DNA of 64,000 bases. It comes from Saccharibacillus nicotianae. Its GTDB lineage: Bacteria; Bacillota; Bacilli; Paenibacillales; Paenibacillaceae. A program made the translations under genes and the position numbers. Within the stretch, counting starts at the first letter, position 1; the number at the start of each line of letters is the position of its first letter. Under the pieces are notes generated by a model. The model worked only from the letters and a program-made list of their open reading frames with translations, searched no databases and was not told the DNA's origin. Below, in pieces: positions 44,920 to 54,148 of the stretch. The stretch spans positions 1,240,001 through 1,304,000 of the forward strand of contig NZ_JBHUGF010000010.1 of assembly GCF_042681745.1 (NCBI RefSeq), written 5' to 3'.

Positions 44920-45498
44920 TCAATCGTGATCATCCCATAATCGTCCATGATCATGCCATTGACCATACATTTTATTGGCTTTGGTATTAGTTATCAATTT
45001 CTGAAGTCTGTGATAGAAGATTTCAGGTTGATCATAAGTACTCTGAATCGTATCTATTCGTACTCTTTGATATAACTTTGGAAATGCTAGAAAGTGGGTA
45101 TATACTTCAGCATCTTCTTGTAATGCTTGTAGAATATGTGGATGTATCACAAAAGTGTCCTTATTCATATCAGGTAATACTTTTCTACCTGCATCTGTCA
45201 TAAGCCCTAGCTTTTCTAATCGGCGAACACGCTCTTTATTGAGTTCAGTCCATGAACTTTTTAAACGGCGGGGAGATAATCGCTGTGCTAATTGGGTCTC
45301 GGATATTTTCTTCTTAACTCCATCGATCCAGCCAAAACATAGACATTCTTCGACGACATCCAAGTAGAGTAAAACATCAGGAGTAGGTGCGATACTCACA
45401 ATGACCCAACAATACGGCATATCGTTACTATGCTGTTGTAACCATACTCTTAATTCTATTTTGGAATGTATAGTGAGAAGATGGTCGATGTTATTCAA
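44920..45498 (-). CDS. YdeI/OmpD-associated family protein
   Basis: The centre CFGWIDGVKKKISETQLAQR, then LSPRRLKSSWTELNKERVRRL, is the signature of the YdeI family (annotated as bacteriocin-protection or OmpD-associated). The family's biochemical role is unknown. A TTG at 45498 is preferred as start, because AAAGGAACAGGA lies just before it in the 22-bp gap after the DinB gene; an open frame upstream overlaps DinB. The product of 192 residues is then normal length. It is the last gene in a unit with DinB. Confidence 0.85.
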   Translation of the reverse strand: MNNIDHLLTIHSKIELRVWLQQHSNDMPYCWVIVSIAPTPDVLLYLDVVEECLCFGWIDGVKKKISETQLAQRLSPRRLKSSWTELNKERVRRLEKLGLMTDAGRKVLPDMNKDTFVIHPHILQALQEDAEVYTHFLAFPKLYQRVRIDTIQSTYDQPEIFYHRLQKLITNTKANKMYGQWHDHGRLWDDHD

Positions 45499-45520
45499 TG
45501 TATCCTGTTCCTTTCGCTGA

Positions 45521-46036
45521 TTAGATAGATGGGGCCGATTCCTGATACCAGAATAATATATAATCATTCATTGCAGAAGCATGACCTAATTGACGAAGCA
45601 TAGTAGAAATATTTCCTCGATGATATGTTCCGTGGTTTGCTACATGTAGTACGATTTCCGCTAAGCGCGTTTGTCTTGCGCCAACATAAGGATTGTTAAG
45701 TAGAATAGATTGTTCTAAATCTATTCCGTTTTGTAGCCATTGTTGATACTGGTCGGTTAATACTGCAAAACGAGTGATATACTCATCGATAGAAGTCAGT
45801 GCGGTCTGATTCAAAGCCATACATTCTTGTAAGGCTTCAGGCATTTCTTTACCTTGTAGAACCTGATAAAACATTTTATCCACAGCATACATATGACTTA
45901 ACGCATGCGCTATCGTTGGGAAAGAGCTATTTACTTCTTCGTGTAGTACAGAGTCAGGAAGTTCTTGGATTCTTTCCATAATAATACGACTTGCCCAGAT
46001 GTGGTACTTGAACATTTCTACAGGGTGATTGGACAT
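45521..46036 (-). CDS. DinB-family protein
   Basis: The four-helix DinB fold is seen, with the metal-binding His set in ALSHMYAVDKMFY and VANHGTYHRGNI. The first helix FKYHIWASRIIMERIQEL is typical. DinB proteins include bacillithiol-dependent S-transferases and many of unknown function. The ATG at 46036 has AAAGGAG about 10 nt upstream. The YdeI gene follows closely and a WYL regulator gene lies 77 bp upstream on the same strand. Confidence 0.93.
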   Translation of the reverse strand: MSNHPVEMFKYHIWASRIIMERIQELPDSVLHEEVNSSFPTIAHALSHMYAVDKMFYQVLQGKEMPEALQECMALNQTALTSIDEYITRFAVLTDQYQQWLQNGIDLEQSILLNNPYVGARQTRLAEIVLHVANHGTYHRGNISTMLRQLGHASAMNDYILFWYQESAPSI

Positions 46037-46113
46037 GAACAACAGCTCCTTTGAGATGATGATGAATTATATTACAGTTCTCATCATAGCCAAAGAAGTA
46101 TGACAACAGTGTG

Positions 46114-47031
46114 TCATACTTCTTTATAAAGGTGTAGGGCTTGTTCAATTTGTTGTTTTAATATGATTCGTAACTCGGCAGGTTCTAACACTTCAGCACC
46201 ATCCCCAAAGCTAAGCAAGATCGACCATAACCATTTGGCTTCAAGAGGTTTATAGATAGGAATACGCATGATCATACTTCCATCAGACTGAAATGTTTTG
46301 TCTGCTTGCTGAAATTGATCCAGTGCTTCTGCTAAAGATTGAGGGGCTACACGAATTACAATTTCTTTTAATTGGTTTCCCCATTCTGGCTCAGTCTGTT
46401 GAATTTGTTGTGGAGTACATGGATGAGGTTGAAAATCTTCAGTCGTTAACTGTACATTCATCATTCGAGATAAGCGAAACTCTCGATAATCCTGTTTGGT
46501 CTGGCAAAAGCCATGAACATACCACGTACTATATTTGAAATGAAGCCAGAGCGGTTCGATCTTCCGATGAGTATGTTCATTATTGGCATTAATATAATCA
46601 AAATGGACTACTTTGGTATTATTAATCCCTTGACGTAGATAAATAAGAGCATAAGGTTCTGTTCGGTATGTATCGAAATTGATTGCTAGATTAGAATTGT
46701 GATGTTCAGGCGCGACTGTCTGTAGACGTTCAATTGTACTTTGCGCACGTTCATCTTGAAAGACAGTGGAAAGGCTGGTTAGCACAGTAATTAATGAATC
46801 GACATCATATGCACCAAGCAGACTTTTGTCCATTTTATATCCATCTATAATCCCATATCCACCACTACTTCCTTGATACGATACAATGGGTAATCCAGCC
46901 GCGCAGAGTACATCAATATCCCGATAGATTGTTCGTTGCGATACCTGAAACTGTTCAGCCAAGACAGAAGCAGATAACACTTCGTGATTAAGCAATTTGT
47001 AGATCATCGCAATCAATCGCTCTAATTTCAT
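46114..47031 (-). CDS. HTH-WYL transcription regulator (YafY type)
   Basis: Residues 1-60 are a winged HTH (ERLIAMIYKLLNHEVLSASVLAEQFQVSQRTIYRDIDVL in the DeoR-type pattern). A WYL domain follows at about 140-220 (VVHFDYINANNEHTHRKIEPLWLHFKYSTWYVHGFC, a ligand-sensing SH3-like part). The C-terminal WCX-like extension ends the protein. The regulator lies just upstream of the DinB and YdeI genes on the same strand and may control them. Its ribosome binding site is weak (GGCGGGA). Length 305 is typical. Confidence 0.93.
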   Translation of the reverse strand: MKLERLIAMIYKLLNHEVLSASVLAEQFQVSQRTIYRDIDVLCAAGLPIVSYQGSSGGYGIIDGYKMDKSLLGAYDVDSLITVLTSLSTVFQDERAQSTIERLQTVAPEHHNSNLAINFDTYRTEPYALIYLRQGINNTKVVHFDYINANNEHTHRKIEPLWLHFKYSTWYVHGFCQTKQDYREFRLSRMMNVQLTTEDFQPHPCTPQQIQQTEPEWGNQLKEIVIRVAPQSLAEALDQFQQADKTFQSDGSMIMRIPIYKPLEAKWLWSILLSFGDGAEVLEPAELRIILKQQIEQALHLYKEV

Positions 47032-47257
47032 AGATTTATCCCGCCTATTGTTATGATTTATTTGCTTCTTATTTGGATCATAGTGAGTTGATTTATTACT
47101 TAATCTATAACAGTATACCTTAGAATATAATAAAAGATGTTTTAGGATTTAGAAAAGGGGAGTTAGATTTTAAAAAAGTAAACATACATGCTATAAGCGT
47201 TATAATATAAGCAAGATATGGGTACGAAATGTTTGATATAGAGGAGAGGATATTCTT

Positions 47258-47728
47258 ATGGATCATAATCAAATGCGCTATACAACATATACATCAAAGC
47301 ATAGCGATATTATCGAGCAAGGCATAGAACCTATTCAAACGTTTCTGACTGAAGAGAGTACACAAGAAAAGCTTAATTTATTATTTTGTATGGATAAATA
47401 TCTTGATCCATGGTTTGGATATAATCTACCTCATTTTGACGAGATTATTTTTCTTCTGGAACAGCATTTATTTTTGCAAGAAAATGATGAAGTGAAAGAA
47501 GAAATTATCCAGCTACTGTGTATGTATTCTCTTCAAAATCTTGATTATATAGCAGAACATATTAATAAGATCGATCCTAAATGGTTATCGGAGACAGTTT
47601 ATGCACTTGGATTAACATATAATCCTAAATATATTCCTGTTATATTACCATATACGTTGGATGATAACCCTGCTGTGCAACAATCTGCTGCTGAAGCATT
47701 GCGACTATTGGAGCAAGTGAAAAACTGA
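47258..47728 (+). CDS. HEAT-repeat-like small protein
   Basis: The 156-residue protein is all helical. Its last third (WLSETVYALGLTYNPKYIPVILPYTLDDNPAVQQSAAEALRLL as two adjacent helices) matches HEAT/PBS-lyase-like repeats. The first half is acidic. AGGAGAGG precedes the ATG. The function is unknown; HEAT proteins usually bind other proteins. It is divergent from the WYL regulator gene. Confidence 0.75.
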   Translation: MDHNQMRYTTYTSKHSDIIEQGIEPIQTFLTEESTQEKLNLLFCMDKYLDPWFGYNLPHFDEIIFLLEQHLFLQENDEVKEEIIQLLCMYSLQNLDYIAEHINKIDPKWLSETVYALGLTYNPKYIPVILPYTLDDNPAVQQSAAEALRLLEQVKN

Positions 47729-47838
47729 TATCCAAAAAGAAAAAACAGTTCATAATTATCGTTACGTATTTAGGTATTATCGTTATCAAAAAAGTGAGTT
47801 GTACACCTGTAGAATCTAGATATCATAAAGGAGTATAC

Positions 47839-48579
47839 ATGATTACTATAAATGCTTTGCTGATCGGGGCGGGTATTATCCTTATTGCAAGCTTTGTACA
47901 AGGATTAACAAGTTTTGGATTTGCTTTAATCGCTTTGCCATTACTTAGTTTATTTCTACCGATTCAGCGTGTCGTGCCGATGATTGTCATATTAAGTATG
48001 CTGATTTGCTTGTTAGTCTTATGTTCTGTCTACAGGGATACCAATATTCGCAAAATCGGATTATTAATTATCGCAAGTGTGCTTATGGCTCCGGTCGGAA
48101 CATTATTTTTGCTTATTATTAGCGGAAATACTCTTAAAATGGTGACAGGTATACTGATTACATTGTTTGCTGTGTTTTTATTAAGTGGACGCACGATTCC
48201 GATAGCTAATGAAAAAGTCGCTTATCTTTCCGCAGGCGCTTTGAGTGGCATACTTAGTGGCAGTATATCGGTTAGCGGGCCTCCGATGGCATTGATGTTG
48301 TCTAATCAAGGCATGTCCAAACAGATGTTTCGAGCCAATCTTGCTTTAGTCGGTGTGATATTAAATGGAGTCACGATCATTACATTTGTATATAGTGGAT
48401 TGATCGATCAGGAAATGAGTCTATATCTAGGTTGGATGTTACCGGTGATGCTAATCGGAACATGGATAGGAGTCAAAGCGGTTACCTATTTGAACGAGCA
48501 GAAATTTAAAAAGTATTCACTGGGTTTGATTATTTTATCAGGAATTTGGACGTTATTAGCAGGTCTAGGTGTGATATAA
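47839..48579 (+). CDS. TauE/SafE-family membrane permease
   Basis: The protein has about eight hydrophobic helices with the family's two halves: FVQGLTSFGFALIALPLLSLFLP near the start (residues about 17-39) and GALSGILSGSISVSGPPMAL in the middle. TauE/SafE members export sulfite, sulfonates or related anions. The ATG at 47839 has AAAGGAG 6 nt upstream and is preferred over an upstream GTG at 47794. It is monocistronic and ends in a bidirectional terminator. Confidence 0.9.
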   Translation: MITINALLIGAGIILIASFVQGLTSFGFALIALPLLSLFLPIQRVVPMIVILSMLICLLVLCSVYRDTNIRKIGLLIIASVLMAPVGTLFLLIISGNTLKMVTGILITLFAVFLLSGRTIPIANEKVAYLSAGALSGILSGSISVSGPPMALMLSNQGMSKQMFRANLALVGVILNGVTIITFVYSGLIDQEMSLYLGWMLPVMLIGTWIGVKAVTYLNEQKFKKYSLGLIILSGIWTLLAGLGVI

Positions 48580-48607
48580 AATGAACTACATGCTACGTAG
48601 TAAAACT

Positions 48608-48647
48608 AAAAAGAGAACAGTCCTGTATAAGGATCTGTTCTCTTTTT
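48608..48647. terminator. Bidirectional terminator
   Basis: Arms AAAAAGAGAACAG and CTGTTCTCTTTTT form a hairpin with T and A runs on its sides. Confidence 0.9.
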
Positions 48648-48691
48648 AATTGTATTGTATATAAAGCATTATCGTTATCAAAAATTGATCT

Positions 48692-49735
48692 TTACAACTT
48701 TACCCATGCTTCCAATCCATCCGGTTGATCAGGATTGATATTCTGACGCTCTGCACTGGCTAATGCCACCATTTGTGGAATAAAAATAAAAGGAATCCCT
48801 TGAGCTGCTGGATGCAAAGGTTGTTCTAAAACAATGCCTAAATTTACCCATGCATCTGAAATCCGATTGGAGTGATCTGCTAACGCAATAATTCGTGCTC
48901 CACGAGCATGGATATCTTGAATAAGATTGTGTTGATACTCTGTACCTTCTCCAGTTAATGCCGCAATCACCAATGTATCTTGATCAATAGTCACCATTGG
49001 GCCATGGCGAACATCTAACAAGTGAAAAGCATGGGCTTCTGCTTGCGCAATTTCAGTGATAGCAATCGCACCTTCATTAGCTAATCCTTGTAATTCACCA
49101 TCTGCTAATAAAATTACACGTTTCCATGTAAAATCAGCCACTTCTCGAATTGAAGCTTCTACTTTTTCCATGTAAGCTTCACCCATTTGAATTGCACTTT
49201 GGATATCTTCAATTAATTTTTCATTATTACTCCAAAAAGCATTAATCAACAGATTAGCTACATACAAATTGGTGACTGTACGAGTCTGGCATACACTATG
49301 ATCAAATGCCCATGGTAATTCTAACGATAAATCAGCTTCTGTAGATAAAGGAGAATTGGATACACAAGATAGAGAAAGAACAGAAAGAGGTTGTTGTTTA
49401 CGTACACGTTGAATAGCTTCTATAATTTCGCTTGTACTACCTGAACGTGATGGAGCGACCAATAATGTATTTGCCAAAAGGGGAGCATACCGCTCTGCAT
49501 TTAGCATGAGATCGCCGCCTGCTAATGCGGATGCAGGCATGTTTGTATATAAACGAGTAGAAAAAGCAGCCGATTCACTTAAACAGTAACTAGAACCGCA
49601 GCCTACAAATGTAATTGAACTAGGCTGTACTTGTTCGCGTAAATCTTGAATAGCATTACGATGTTCTAACATATAATTGAATGTCTGATGTAGCGCTGTG
49701 TATTGCTTTTTTACTTCCTGATACGTTAAATTCAT
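48692..49735 (-). CDS. SIS-domain sugar-phosphate isomerase/deaminase (AgaS/GlmS-C like)
   Basis: Two SIS domains are visible: residues 35-170 with FVGCGSSYCLS and SRSGSTSEIIEAI, and 200-347 with ELQGLANEGAIAITEIAQAEAHAF and DVRHGPM. The C-terminus NPDQPDGLEAWVKL is that of GlmS-like isomerases. The length (347) and loss of the glutaminase domain match AgaS-type deaminases/isomerases that convert amino-sugar 6-phosphates. It is divergent from the aldolase-kinase genes. ATGGAGG precedes the ATG. Its neighbours suggest galactosamine-6-phosphate as substrate, giving tagatose-6-phosphate. Confidence 0.88.
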   Translation of the reverse strand: MNLTYQEVKKQYTALHQTFNYMLEHRNAIQDLREQVQPSSITFVGCGSSYCLSESAAFSTRLYTNMPASALAGGDLMLNAERYAPLLANTLLVAPSRSGSTSEIIEAIQRVRKQQPLSVLSLSCVSNSPLSTEADLSLELPWAFDHSVCQTRTVTNLYVANLLINAFWSNNEKLIEDIQSAIQMGEAYMEKVEASIREVADFTWKRVILLADGELQGLANEGAIAITEIAQAEAHAFHLLDVRHGPMVTIDQDTLVIAALTGEGTEYQHNLIQDIHARGARIIALADHSNRISDAWVNLGIVLEQPLHPAAQGIPFIFIPQMVALASAERQNINPDQPDGLEAWVKL

Positions 49736-49811
49736 CAGTTAACCTCCATATAGTATATTTTGCAAAATAATCATTACAATTGGTACTTACCATATAGTAT
49801 ATTTCTTTAAT

Positions 49812-50004
49812 TTGATTTTTTCAATCATTATTATGACGAAATAAATCAAATAAGACTATTTGAATATTTTATTTTACATTTATAATCAAAAAATAAATAA
49901 ATTTATAAAAAAAATCAAAAAAAGATTGTTTTGATCATTAATTAAGAGTATTATAATTAAAAAATGATCTAAAGAGTCAATTTAAATGATTTATTCAATC
50001 ATTA
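49812..50004. promoter_or_regulatory. Divergent operator region with TAATGATTGA-type elements
   Basis: TTCAATCATTA stands at 49820-49830 and again at 49994-50004. The second copy makes a perfect palindrome AATGATT-5-AATCATT (49985-50003) just before the aldolase ribosome binding site. The first lies within TTGATTTTTTCAATCATTA, which matches the second over 16 of 17 positions. A related GATTGTTTTGATCATTA lies at 49924-49940. These are candidate binding sites of the DeoR-family regulator. Confidence 0.6.
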
Positions 50005-50017
50005 AGGAGATGCTAAT

Positions 50018-50884
50018 ATGCCAATTATTTCATCAACTGCTATGCTACAAAAGGCAAGAGAACATCACTATGCTGTAGCTGCTTTCAATGTACATACTTT
50101 GGAAATGCTACAGGCTGTTGTCGATGCTGCTACAGAAATGGAATCTCCACTTATTATCCAATCGACAGTAGGTACTGTTCGTCATTTAGGTGCTAAGTAT
50201 CTAGTCGAAGCAGCTACGGTTGCTGCGAATCAATCTTCTATTCCTATTGCACTTCATTTGGATCATTGTACAGAGTTCAATCTTATTATTGAATGTATAC
50301 GGGCAGGCTATACGTCGGTCATGATTGATGCTTCTATGCACCCTTATGATGAAAATGTAGCAATCACTAGCAAAGTCATGGAAATTGCAACGGCTGCTGG
50401 TGTGAACGTCGAAGCAGAGCTTGGAAAAGTAGGCGGCGTAGAAGACGATATCGTTGTCGATGAGCAAGATGCTCTATTAGCAGATCCTGAAGAATGTCTG
50501 AAATTTGTAAAACAAACAGGAGTACTCACATTAGCACCTGCGATCGGAACAGCACATGGTATTTACAAAGGTGATCCTCATATTGATTTTGAGCGAATAG
50601 AGCAAATTGCAAAGTTAGTCGATGTTCCACTGGTACTTCATGGAGGTTCAGGTATTCCAGCAGAACAAGTGAAGCGAGCTGTTGCTCTAGGTATGTCCAA
50701 AATGAATGTAGCTACTGAATTACGTATCGCTTTCTCAGATGCGATTAAACATATTTTTGATGAAAATCCTTCCGAAAATGATCCACGTAAATATATGGTT
50801 CCTGCCAAAGAAGCTGTGAAACAATTAGCGATACAAAAAATTGGACTATGCGGATCGGCAGGTAAAGCAGGCGTTTTACAATGA
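50018..50884 (+). CDS. Class II fructose/tagatose-bisphosphate aldolase
   Basis: The sequence has the class II aldolase motifs: HLDHC (residues 82-86) with the catalytic Asp and zinc His, VEAELGKVGGVEDD, GTAHGIYKG and VLHGGSGIP with two zinc His. The 288-residue length fits the KbaY/GatY/AgaY subgroup that cleaves tagatose-1,6-bisphosphate to dihydroxyacetone phosphate and glyceraldehyde-3-phosphate. AAGGAG precedes the ATG. The gene overlaps the following kinase by the ATGA sequence, so they are translated together. Confidence 0.93.
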   Translation: MPIISSTAMLQKAREHHYAVAAFNVHTLEMLQAVVDAATEMESPLIIQSTVGTVRHLGAKYLVEAATVAANQSSIPIALHLDHCTEFNLIIECIRAGYTSVMIDASMHPYDENVAITSKVMEIATAAGVNVEAELGKVGGVEDDIVVDEQDALLADPEECLKFVKQTGVLTLAPAIGTAHGIYKGDPHIDFERIEQIAKLVDVPLVLHGGSGIPAEQVKRAVALGMSKMNVATELRIAFSDAIKHIFDENPSENDPRKYMVPAKEAVKQLAIQKIGLCGSAGKAGVLQ

Positions 50885-51813
50885 TTACGACGGTGACCTT
50901 AAATGCAGCAGTCGATAAAACGTATTACATGGATTCATTTGCTACACATCAGGTCAATCGGGTCAGACGTGTACTCACAGAACCAGGTGGTAAAGGAAAC
51001 AATGTAGCAAAAATCATCAAACTATTAGGCGGCGAAGTGACTGCTTCTGGTTGTATAGGAGGAGACAATGGACAACTAATAGATCGCTTGCTACAAACGC
51101 GAGAAATAAGTACAGATTTTGTTATAGCATCAGGTGAATCAAGAATATGTCTCAATCTTATTGATGAATCCAGTCAACATTCTTCTACTGAATTGTTAGA
51201 ACCCGGACTTACGATTTCTTCATCACAATGGATAGCCATCAAGCAGAAAATACAACAAATTGCTCAGTTATCTACTATTATTGTTTTTTCAGGAAGTTTA
51301 CCTCAAGGAGTAGCGGCGAATGGATATGCTGAACTCATCGAAATCGTACAACAGGCAGGTGTACATGCTTTTTTGGATACAAGTGGAGTTGCTTTTACAG
51401 ATTCAATCCAAGCTAGACCTTATTTTATCAAACCGAATCAACAAGAGTTAGAGCAATGGACAAATACCTCGCTGACGACAGATCAACAATACATTGATGC
51501 GGCTTGGCTTCTAGTTGATCGTGGTATAGAGAAAGTCTGTATTACGCGAGGAAGTCAAGGGTCTATTGCGATTATCAATAAGCAAGTTTATCAAGTGATA
51601 TCTCCATCTATTCAAGCCATCAATACAGTAGGGTGCGGTGATGCTTTTGTAGCAGGTATGGCATTTGCAACATCAAGACAGTACGATCCTGTACAACAGT
51701 TAAAGTTAGCTTCTGCTGTTGCGACTGCAAATGCATTATCTGAAAAAGCAGGCGATATGGATTATGCGACTTATCTGGAGTTAGAATCTGCTGTTCAGGT
51801 CATTCCCTTATAA
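50881..51813 (+). CDS. 1-phosphofructokinase family kinase (tagatose-6-phosphate kinase type)
   Basis: The PfkB fold is seen with TLNAAVDKTYYM at the start, the GGKGNNVAKIIKLLGG signature (residues 38-53) and a C-terminal TVGCGDAFVAGM with the catalytic Asp. In the fructose-1-phosphate/tagatose-6-phosphate kinase branch the last motif begins GxGD. With the aldolase gene upstream, tagatose-6-phosphate (or fructose-1-phosphate) is the likely substrate. Start overlaps the aldolase stop. 310 residues is normal. Confidence 0.9.
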   Translation: MITTVTLNAAVDKTYYMDSFATHQVNRVRRVLTEPGGKGNNVAKIIKLLGGEVTASGCIGGDNGQLIDRLLQTREISTDFVIASGESRICLNLIDESSQHSSTELLEPGLTISSSQWIAIKQKIQQIAQLSTIIVFSGSLPQGVAANGYAELIEIVQQAGVHAFLDTSGVAFTDSIQARPYFIKPNQQELEQWTNTSLTTDQQYIDAAWLLVDRGIEKVCITRGSQGSIAIINKQVYQVISPSIQAINTVGCGDAFVAGMAFATSRQYDPVQQLKLASAVATANALSEKAGDMDYATYLELESAVQVIPL

Positions 51814-51858
51814 AAGCGAATAAAATCATCCTACAATAGATGCTTGCAATTCATTCTG

Positions 51859-51877
51859 TAATCATAGAAAATGATTA
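51859..51877 (+). promoter_or_regulatory. Palindrome upstream of the DeoR gene
   Basis: TAATCAT-5-ATGATTA is a perfect 7-bp inverted repeat with 5-nt spacer, the same spacing as the element at 49985 but with half-sites in the opposite order. It suggests autoregulation. Confidence 0.5.
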
Positions 51878-51931
51878 AAAAGAGCATAATCATATGAATA
51901 ATGCTCATAAAAATCAAAGGAGATTGCAGAA

Positions 51932-52711
51932 ATGGAGTATTCTAAAAGTGAATTACGACGTACAAAAATAATGGATATGATCAAAAAGAATGGCAAAATA
52001 TCTGTCCAAGAAATCACTAGCGTTATTGGTTGCTCTGAAGCTACCGCTAGACGTGATCTCGATCTTATGGAGAAAGAAGGACAATTGATTCGTACAATTG
52101 GTGGAGCTGTCTACGAAGGTGGAGGCAAAATCAATCAAGATGAAGTTCCATTTGTTGATAAACAGTTTGCTCAGCAACCAGATAAGCAAAAAATCGCGGA
52201 AGCTGCTGCTGCATTAGTAGTCGATGGGGATGTTATTGGACTTACAGGTGGTACAACTACTTTTTTGATCGCTATGGAATTAAAGCATCGCAAAAATATC
52301 ACTGTTGTTACCAATGCAGTCAATATTGCTTTTGAATTGGCAGATGCCGAAGGGGTTCAAGTGGTGCTCACAGGTGGTGTCATGCGCTCGCAAAGTTACG
52401 AATTAATCGGCCCTTTAGCTGAAAGTGTTATTCAGAAGATTAATTTGAGCAAAATGTTTCTGGGTGTAGATGGGGTAGCATCTGAACGGGGGTTTACTAT
52501 GCATTCTGAATTAGAAGTACGGATTGCTCAGCAATTAAGTGAACGTTCTAGTGAAGTATATGCTGTGTTCGACCAAAGTAAACTTGAAAAAACAGCTTTG
52601 TTTACGATTATGCCTTTAAAAGAAGTGACCGGCATTATCACTAATGCACATCCCGACTCCTGGTTACAGCAATTATGTGACAAAGAACATGTTCAACTAC
52701 AATTAGTCTAA
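51932..52711 (+). CDS. DeoR/GlpR-family regulator
   Basis: Residues 1-55 are the HTH (RRTKIMDMIKKNGKISVQEIT, then GCSEATARRDLDLME). The rest is the sugar-phosphate-sensing DeoRC domain with GLTGGTTTFLIAMEL and FLGVDGVASERGFT. AAAGGAG lies before the ATG. It is the only regulator inside the sugar locus and would bind a phosphorylated sugar such as tagatose-6-phosphate. Lengths and motifs are normal. It is cotranscribed with or just downstream of the kinase gene. Confidence 0.94.
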   Translation: MEYSKSELRRTKIMDMIKKNGKISVQEITSVIGCSEATARRDLDLMEKEGQLIRTIGGAVYEGGGKINQDEVPFVDKQFAQQPDKQKIAEAAAALVVDGDVIGLTGGTTTFLIAMELKHRKNITVVTNAVNIAFELADAEGVQVVLTGGVMRSQSYELIGPLAESVIQKINLSKMFLGVDGVASERGFTMHSELEVRIAQQLSERSSEVYAVFDQSKLEKTALFTIMPLKEVTGIITNAHPDSWLQQLCDKEHVQLQLV

Positions 52712-52793
52712 TGATTGAGATATCCATCTGATCGTATTGCTATTACGTATAGACAAGGTTGCTTATATCTAATATACAACTTTTGTCTATACG
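52709..52793 (+). promoter_or_regulatory. Regulatory region between DeoR and ABC genes
   Basis: TAATGATTGA at 52709-52718 matches the element seen near 49820 and 49994. After it an imperfect inverted repeat spans 52746-52793 (CGTATAGACAA with GGTTG, and CAAC with TTTTGTCTATACG). There is no clear T run, so it may be an attenuator or operator rather than a terminator. Confidence 0.5.
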
Positions 52794-52854
52794 CTATAAG
52801 TAATAGGGATAGAGTATGTGAGAGTACTGCATTTGAAAGGGGGAATTTATTGAT

Positions 52855-54132
52855 ATGCTTACTAAGGTTTTGAACTACCTTATCTTACTGGTCTTGATTA
52901 CGGTGATGCTAGCAGGATGTGCATCGAATTCTAAAAATGTAGGCTCTTCTGGTAAAACTAAAATTATATTTTGGGCACATCAAGAAAGTGCAATGAATGA
53001 TGCATATAACAAGCTAATCAAAGCCTATGAAGCCAAACACCCCGATATCGAAATTGAATTTCAGACTTTTCCGTATGACGTTTATAATCAAAAACTTAAA
53101 GCCTCTTTTTCTGCACAAAATCCTCCCGATGTAGCTGAGATGTTTGGTACATGGGTTCCAGAGTATAGTAAAAATGGAGCACTAACTGAAGTTCCTAATA
53201 TCGAAAAGATCAGCAAAGAATATTATCCAGCCCCATTAGGAGCGTATCAATACAATGGAAAGTTGTATGGCTTACCGCTTGAATATAATCTTGAAAATGG
53301 AGGTATGTTAATCCATCCTGAAATGTTCAAAAATAAAGGGCTAGAGTATCCGCCCAAAACATGGGCTGATTTAGTCGAAAGTGCCAAACTATTAACGGTA
53401 CGTAATGATAATAGTATTCAAATCAAAGGATTTGATTTTGTTTCTTTAGACAATATTACGTTTACCTTTCTCTCTATGATTTTGCAGCAGAATGGAAAGT
53501 ACTGGGGAACAGACAATCATGTAAACTTTCAAACTCCAGAAGCTATCCAATCAATGAATACGCTTACTTCTTTGGTGAGTGTAGATAAAGTGACTGATCT
53601 TTCTGTTTTTGGCGGTCAATTGGATAGTTCAGATTACTTTTTCCGTGGCAATTCTGCTATGACCTATCGTGGGCCTTGGACGGTTGCTTCTGGACTGAAT
53701 AACTATAAGATGAAAGACTTTGAGTATGTCCCTGTTCCTTCATTTACGAATGAGAATCCTTATTTCGCGGCAGAATCAGGATGGGGTGTAGTGGTAGCCA
53801 GTAAAAGTGAAATCCAGAAGCAAGCTTTGAATTTTATTCAATTTTTAAGTGAAAATGAAAATCTGCTTCAATGGAATATAAGTACATTTACGGTTCCTCC
53901 CAAAAAAGAAGTCGCGAATAATCCTAAATTTTTGAAGGAAAATCCGTACATGAAAGCACCGCTTGATATTTTGCAGTATGGTCAATGGATTGGGCCTATT
54001 ACAGATCGAGATTATTTCTTCAAACAGATTAATGATAACTTTCAATTGATTGTAAGCGGACAGATCACCGTCGAAACAGGTCTAAGTAATATAGAAAAAT
54101 CAATCAATTCAAGTCAAGACCAACACAAGTAG
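52855..54132 (+). CDS. Sugar ABC transporter substrate-binding lipoprotein
   Basis: The lipobox LAGC puts the lipid-linked Cys at residue 22. The mature protein follows the family 1 binding protein pattern (TKIIFWAHQESAMNDAYNKL, PPDVAEMFGTW, YGLPLEYN and GAMTYRGPW-like NSAMTYRGPWTV). It binds an oligosaccharide or glycoside outside the cell. AAAGGGGG precedes the ATG. The permease genes follow at 16-bp spacing. No ATPase gene is present here; a shared MsmX-type ATPase is expected elsewhere. Confidence 0.94.
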   Translation: MLTKVLNYLILLVLITVMLAGCASNSKNVGSSGKTKIIFWAHQESAMNDAYNKLIKAYEAKHPDIEIEFQTFPYDVYNQKLKASFSAQNPPDVAEMFGTWVPEYSKNGALTEVPNIEKISKEYYPAPLGAYQYNGKLYGLPLEYNLENGGMLIHPEMFKNKGLEYPPKTWADLVESAKLLTVRNDNSIQIKGFDFVSLDNITFTFLSMILQQNGKYWGTDNHVNFQTPEAIQSMNTLTSLVSVDKVTDLSVFGGQLDSSDYFFRGNSAMTYRGPWTVASGLNNYKMKDFEYVPVPSFTNENPYFAAESGWGVVVASKSEIQKQALNFIQFLSENENLLQWNISTFTVPPKKEVANNPKFLKENPYMKAPLDILQYGQWIGPITDRDYFFKQINDNFQLIVSGQITVETGLSNIEKSINSSQDQHK

Positions 54133-54148
54133 TCGAGGTGAATAGCGA

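Noticed and set aside
44899..44921. Three tandem CATAATT units
   Set aside because: Too short and simple; likely replication slippage beside the YdeI gene end.
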